Shown piece by piece: positions 17,639-21,339 of a stretch of DNA of 21,339 bases; the stretch's first letter is position 1, and each line of letters opens with the position of its first letter. This stretch comes from DASVBJ01 sp036375895 (GTDB taxonomy: Bacteria; Actinomycetota; Actinomycetes; JACCUZ01): positions 1 to 21,339 of the forward strand of contig DASVBJ010000323.1 of the NCBI GenBank assembly GCA_036375895.1. Direction: 5' to 3'. The notes below the pieces were generated by a model. It was given only the letters and a program-made list of their open reading frames with translations. It was not told the origin of the DNA and made no database searches. The position numbers were made by a program, and so were the translations under genes.

Positions 17639-17669
17639 CCGCTGCCCGCTGCCGGGGCAGCGGCAGCGG
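17639..17669. terminator. Hairpin between convergent add and uridine-kinase genes
   Basis: Arms 17639-17653 and 17656-17669 pair over about 14 bp with one bulged base and a GG loop. It lies in the 59-base gap between two converging coding ends, where a shared terminator is expected. There is no T tract, as is common in actinomycetes. Confidence 0.6.
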
Positions 17670-17680
17670 TGAGGGAGGGC

Positions 17681-18295
17681 TCAGGGTGTGCTGTGCGCGG
17701 CCGTCCGCAGCGCGGTGAGCGTCTCCACGCGGCCGCACGGCCGGCAGCCGAGGGCGATCTGGCGTTCGAGGACGGCGCCCTCCCTGCGCAGGAGCTCGAG
17801 GCCGCGGCGGACCAGGGTGAGCGGTGGCTTGCGCCGCTCGGCCAGGTCGCGGCCCAGGCGGCGGAAGAAGTTCTTCCACGCCGCCCGGCGCACGACGACC
17901 GCGTCGGCGAGCAGCCCGCGCTCGCGACAGACCGCCACGATCTCCGCGGCGAAGATGCCGGTCCCGACGAAGACCGCATGCCCGCCGACCTCGAACCGCC
18001 GTATGCCGACACGCCCGTCGTGGGCGATGTCGTAGACCGGCACCTCCGCGGCACCCAGGCGGCAGGCGGCCTCGATCGCAGCCACGGCTGCCGCGCCGTC
18101 CCACGAGCGCGGGTCGTCCCAGTCGACGATGCCGAGCGTCGGATGGCGCGGCAGCGAGGGGTCGTCCCCCTCCTTGTAGAAGTGGTCGAGGTCGAGCAGC
18201 GGCAGGCCGGAGCGCTCGGCGAGGTGCGACTTGCCCGAGCCCGACGGCCCGGCCAGCAGGACCACGCGTGTCCGTGGCCCGGCGCCGTCACTCAC
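17681..18295 (-). CDS. Uridine kinase-like P-loop protein
   Basis: Cytoplasmic NTP-binding kinase of the uridine kinase/phosphoribulokinase-like group, expected to phosphorylate uridine or cytidine. From GTG 18295 it has 204 residues. Walker A is GPSGSGKS (16-23), followed by LPLLDLDHFYKEGDD, where Asp37 and the DHFYKEGDD segment correspond to the nucleoside-binding region of uridine kinases. VDWDDPRSWD and PVYDIAHDGR are also family-like; the C-terminal LRREGAVLERQIALGCRPCG is basic with a C-x-x-C. The GTG overlaps the upstream gene's TGA by 4 bases (GTGA), which settles the start; the frame stays open much further upstream only as a shadow. A nucleoside kinase here fits the neighbouring salvage locus. 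Confidence 0.85.
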   Translation of the reverse strand: MSDGAGPRTRVVLLAGPSGSGKSHLAERSGLPLLDLDHFYKEGDDPSLPRHPTLGIVDWDDPRSWDGAAAVAAIEAACRLGAAEVPVYDIAHDGRVGIRRFEVGGHAVFVGTGIFAAEIVAVCRERGLLADAVVVRRAAWKNFFRRLGRDLAERRKPPLTLVRRGLELLRREGAVLERQIALGCRPCGRVETLTALRTAAHSTP

Positions 18296-19410
18296 GAGAC
18301 CTCCGGCTCGTCGACCCACGAGACCCGGGCCGCGAGCGCGTCCACGCACGCGGCCCACTGGTCCCGAGCCGCGGTCAGGTCGGTCTCGGCGAGCCGTCCG
18401 CGCACGTGCAGCGACCCGCTCGAGAGGTCGAGCAGGTCGCGCACGAAGAACCGGCCCAGCGGGCAGCTCTCGTCGAACGCCGCGTGCACCTGCTCGAGAC
18501 CGAGCCAGGCCGCGAGGTCCTCCAGCAGCGGCCACGCGGCGAGCAGCGTCTGCGCGCCCTCGCGGTCCACATCCGGGCCGATCAGCGACCCGAGCTCGTC
18601 GAGGTCGACGACGTTGTCCTCGTAGGGCTCGTAGTCGAGCTCGTCGGCGCCTTCGCGCAGCGCCCTGGCCCACGACGGCAGCGAGCGCGTCGGGGCGGAC
18701 CCGACGTACGCCGAGAGCGCCTCGGCCGACCCGGCCGCCAGCAGGGTCGTGCCGTTGCCGAGGAAGTCGACCGCGTCGTCCTCGGCCCGGTGGACCAGCG
18801 TCAACGCACCCATGCCGCCGAGGCCGAGCCACAGCGCCTCGACACCGGGCGCCACGCTCTCCAGGGGGAGGACGTGCTCGCGCGGGACGTACGCCGGGTC
18901 CGCTGCCGTGTCGTCGGGCCACCCGACGCCGGCCTCGACCTGCGTGAGCACCCACTCCCACGGCACGTCCTTGACCCGGGCAGGACCCTGCTCGGCGTCG
19001 ACCGGCAGGCCGGTCAGCGTGCCGCCTCGGGGCAGCAGGTCGGACACCGGGTCGGCCGACAGGTCGATGCCCAGCTGGTGCAGGAGGTCCGCCACCAGCT
19101 CCCGCGTGGCGGCCGGCGCCGAGCGGTCATAGCCCGCGGCCACCAGGTCGTAGCGGTCCGCGTCGGCCGGCTCGAACTGGCTGAGGAACCGCCCGCGCAC
19201 CGCATCCCACAGGACGCTCACGCCGAGGTGGTGGTTGTCGTGGGCGCCCGCCCAGGCGGCCAGCTCGTCGGGGGTCGGGAAGGCGAACACTCGATGGCCA
19301 CGCCCCAGGAACGCCAACGAGTCGTCGTCGGCGTCGTCCCAGCCGCGCTGGTAGAGCGTGTACCACCGCCCGGAGGGCAGCGTGAGCTCGACGGGCACTA
19401 TCTCCGGCAT
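18292..19410 (-). CDS. Uncharacterised 372-residue protein coupled to a uridine-kinase-like gene
   Basis: I cannot assign a function. The protein is acidic and Trp/Leu-rich, with no signal peptide or membrane segment. It begins EIVPVELTLPSGRWYTLYQRGWDDADDDSLAFLG, with a repeated-looking theme later (HRAEDDAVDFLGNGTTLLAAG), which hints at two related halves. Phrases such as HRVFAFPTPDELAAWAG and GVEALWLGLGGMGALTLVH recall actinobacterial proteins sometimes labelled 'primosomal protein' without support. The start ATG 19410 is 6 bases after the preceding gene's stop and lacks a ribosome site, so coupling is likely. Its stop overlaps the kinase start by 4 bases, implying linked functions. Confidence 0.85.
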   Translation of the reverse strand: MPEIVPVELTLPSGRWYTLYQRGWDDADDDSLAFLGRGHRVFAFPTPDELAAWAGAHDNHHLGVSVLWDAVRGRFLSQFEPADADRYDLVAAGYDRSAPAATRELVADLLHQLGIDLSADPVSDLLPRGGTLTGLPVDAEQGPARVKDVPWEWVLTQVEAGVGWPDDTAADPAYVPREHVLPLESVAPGVEALWLGLGGMGALTLVHRAEDDAVDFLGNGTTLLAAGSAEALSAYVGSAPTRSLPSWARALREGADELDYEPYEDNVVDLDELGSLIGPDVDREGAQTLLAAWPLLEDLAAWLGLEQVHAAFDESCPLGRFFVRDLLDLSSGSLHVRGRLAETDLTAARDQWAACVDALAARVSWVDEPEVS

Positions 19411-19416
19411 CTGCGG

Positions 19417-20277
19417 TCAGACGCCGATGGGGTGCCAGACGGTCTTCGTCTCCAGGTAGGCGAGCAGCCGCCCCAGGTCGGGCGTGGCCGACCAGTCGAC
19501 CGGTGCCTGCCGGACGACCCGCTTGAGGTTGTCGGCCGCGGCCACCTCGAGCTCCGTGAGCAGCTCGGTGGGCGCGCCCGCGAGGTCGATCGCGTTGACG
19601 TCCATATGTGACGCCAGCGTCGGGGCGACCTCAGCGGTCCGGCCGGTGACGACGTTGACCACGCCGCCCGGCACGTCGGACGTGGCGAGCACCTCGGACA
19701 GGGTCACCGCCGGGAGGGGAGCGCCCTCGCTGGCCAGCACCACGCAGGTGTTGCCGGTGACGACTGCCGGCGCGATCACGGAGGCCAGGCCGAGAAGGCT
19801 GGAGTCCTGCGGTGCGACGACGGCCACGACGCCGGTGGGCTCGGGCACGGAGAAGTCGAAGTACGGGCCGGCGACCGGGTTGGCCGACCCGGTGACCTGG
19901 GCGATCTTGTCCGACCACCCGGCGTACCAGACCCAGCGGTCGATCGCCGCGTCGACCAGGGCCTCCGCCCGCTTCGCCGGCACGCCCTCGCCGGCCGCGA
20001 CCTCGTCGATGAACTGCTGGCGCCGGCCCTCGAGCAGCTCGGCGACGCGGTAGAGCACCTGGCCCCGGTTGTACGCCGTGGCGGCCGACCAGCCCGGGAA
20101 CGCCTTGCGGGCCGCCTGGACAGCGTCGCGGGCGTCCTTGCGCGAGCCCATCGCGGCGTTGGCGAGGAAGCGCCCCTTGCTGTCGGTGACCTCGTAGGAG
20201 CGGCCGCTCTCCGACCGGGGGAACTTCCCGCCGATGTAGAGCTTGTAGGTCTTCTTGACCGCGAGACGGTCGCTCAT
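19417..20277 (-). CDS. Half-length aldehyde dehydrogenase homologue, probably inactive
   Basis: Homologous to the N-terminal NAD-binding half of aldehyde dehydrogenases, but only 286 residues against about 480. The family's opening (KLYIGGKFPRSESGRSYEVTD) and the Rossmann region (PTGVVAVVAPQDSSLLGLAS) are recognisable. The cofactor-binding lysine segment, usually KPAE, reads VLASEG. The catalytic Glu motif (ELGGK) and the nucleophilic Cys motif are missing. The end (ETKTVWHPIGV) is a clean unique C-terminus, and the frame is intact with an AGGAG ribosome site 7 bases before ATG 20277, so this is not obviously a decaying pseudogene. It follows a complete-type aldehyde dehydrogenase in the same operon and may act as its structural partner. 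Confidence 0.88.
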   Translation of the reverse strand: MSDRLAVKKTYKLYIGGKFPRSESGRSYEVTDSKGRFLANAAMGSRKDARDAVQAARKAFPGWSAATAYNRGQVLYRVAELLEGRRQQFIDEVAAGEGVPAKRAEALVDAAIDRWVWYAGWSDKIAQVTGSANPVAGPYFDFSVPEPTGVVAVVAPQDSSLLGLASVIAPAVVTGNTCVVLASEGAPLPAVTLSEVLATSDVPGGVVNVVTGRTAEVAPTLASHMDVNAIDLAGAPTELLTELEVAAADNLKRVVRQAPVDWSATPDLGRLLAYLETKTVWHPIGV

Positions 20278-20300
20278 TCGGGCGCTCCTGCGGACGGGGT

Positions 20301-20324
20301 CGACGGAACGTGCATGATCGCTGC
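20301..20324. repeat. 24-base half-copy of the intergenic palindrome
   Basis: These 24 bases are identical to 16004-16027, the right arm of the perfect palindrome, and to the complement of its left arm. They lie in the 69-base gap between the two aldehyde dehydrogenase genes. No matching second arm is present here. Confidence 0.95.
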
Positions 20325-20346
20325 CAGGTTTGGCGGGCGGTGGGGG

Positions 20347-21339
<993 letters not shown>

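Noticed and set aside
17681..18961. 426-codon reading frame for the uridine-kinase-like gene
   Set aside because: The first 222 codons are Arg/Ala/Gly-rich shadow of the preceding gene. The P-loop protein begins naturally at GTG 18295, which overlaps the upstream stop.

Overview
The window is about 21 kb of very GC-rich chromosomal DNA. Frequent GTG starts, strong third-position G/C bias, gene order and protein style all point to an actinomycete. The Nocardioidaceae or Intrasporangiaceae side of the phylum is my guess; no rRNA or clade marker settles it. I see no phage, insertion sequence, CRISPR array or tRNA, and no gene-free stretch longer than about 200 bases.

Region 1 (about 70-4195, + strand) is a housekeeping run: a CNNM/CBS-domain membrane protein, tryptophanyl-tRNA synthetase, a small 2H phosphoesterase of the 2'-5' RNA ligase type, and a YihY/BrkB membrane protein. 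It meets a convergent D-Ala-D-Ala carboxypeptidase (4174-5316, -) with a 22-base overlap of coding ends. Region 2 (5470-8585, +) holds a methylmalonyl-CoA mutase catalytic subunit without a cobalamin domain, a small single-span membrane protein with a 24-base tandem duplication, and an M20 amidohydrolase.

Region 3 (8591-17621) is a nucleoside uptake and catabolism locus. A BMP-type lipoprotein, a duplicated ABC ATPase and two permeases form a nucleoside importer. Cytidine deaminase, pyrimidine-nucleoside phosphorylase and a small cupin follow in the same run, and adenosine deaminase lies just beyond with its own promoter. From the ATPase to the phosphorylase, each gene overlaps the next by 4 bases. 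The lipoprotein gene is separated from the ATPase gene by a strong hairpin, probably an attenuator that sets a high binding-protein:transporter ratio. The ATPase has no ordinary start codon in the right place; an ATT with an ideal Shine-Dalgarno sequence is the best candidate.

Region 4 (17681-21339, - strand) is an apparent operon running from the right edge: an aldehyde dehydrogenase (cut by the window edge), a catalytically dead half-length aldehyde dehydrogenase homologue, an uncharacterised 372-residue protein, and a uridine-kinase-like P-loop protein. Beside nucleoside phosphorylases, aldehyde dehydrogenases would fit oxidation of acetaldehyde from deoxyribose-5-phosphate cleavage; an aldolase gene would be expected off the right edge, but this is inference.

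The non-coding signals most worth following are a perfect 59-base palindrome between convergent genes (15970-16028) with an exact 24-base half-copy between the two aldehyde dehydrogenase genes, three 12-base direct repeats upstream of the importer, the attenuator plus ATT start, and leaderless-type promoters at several GTG starts. No wholly new defence or mobile system is evident.
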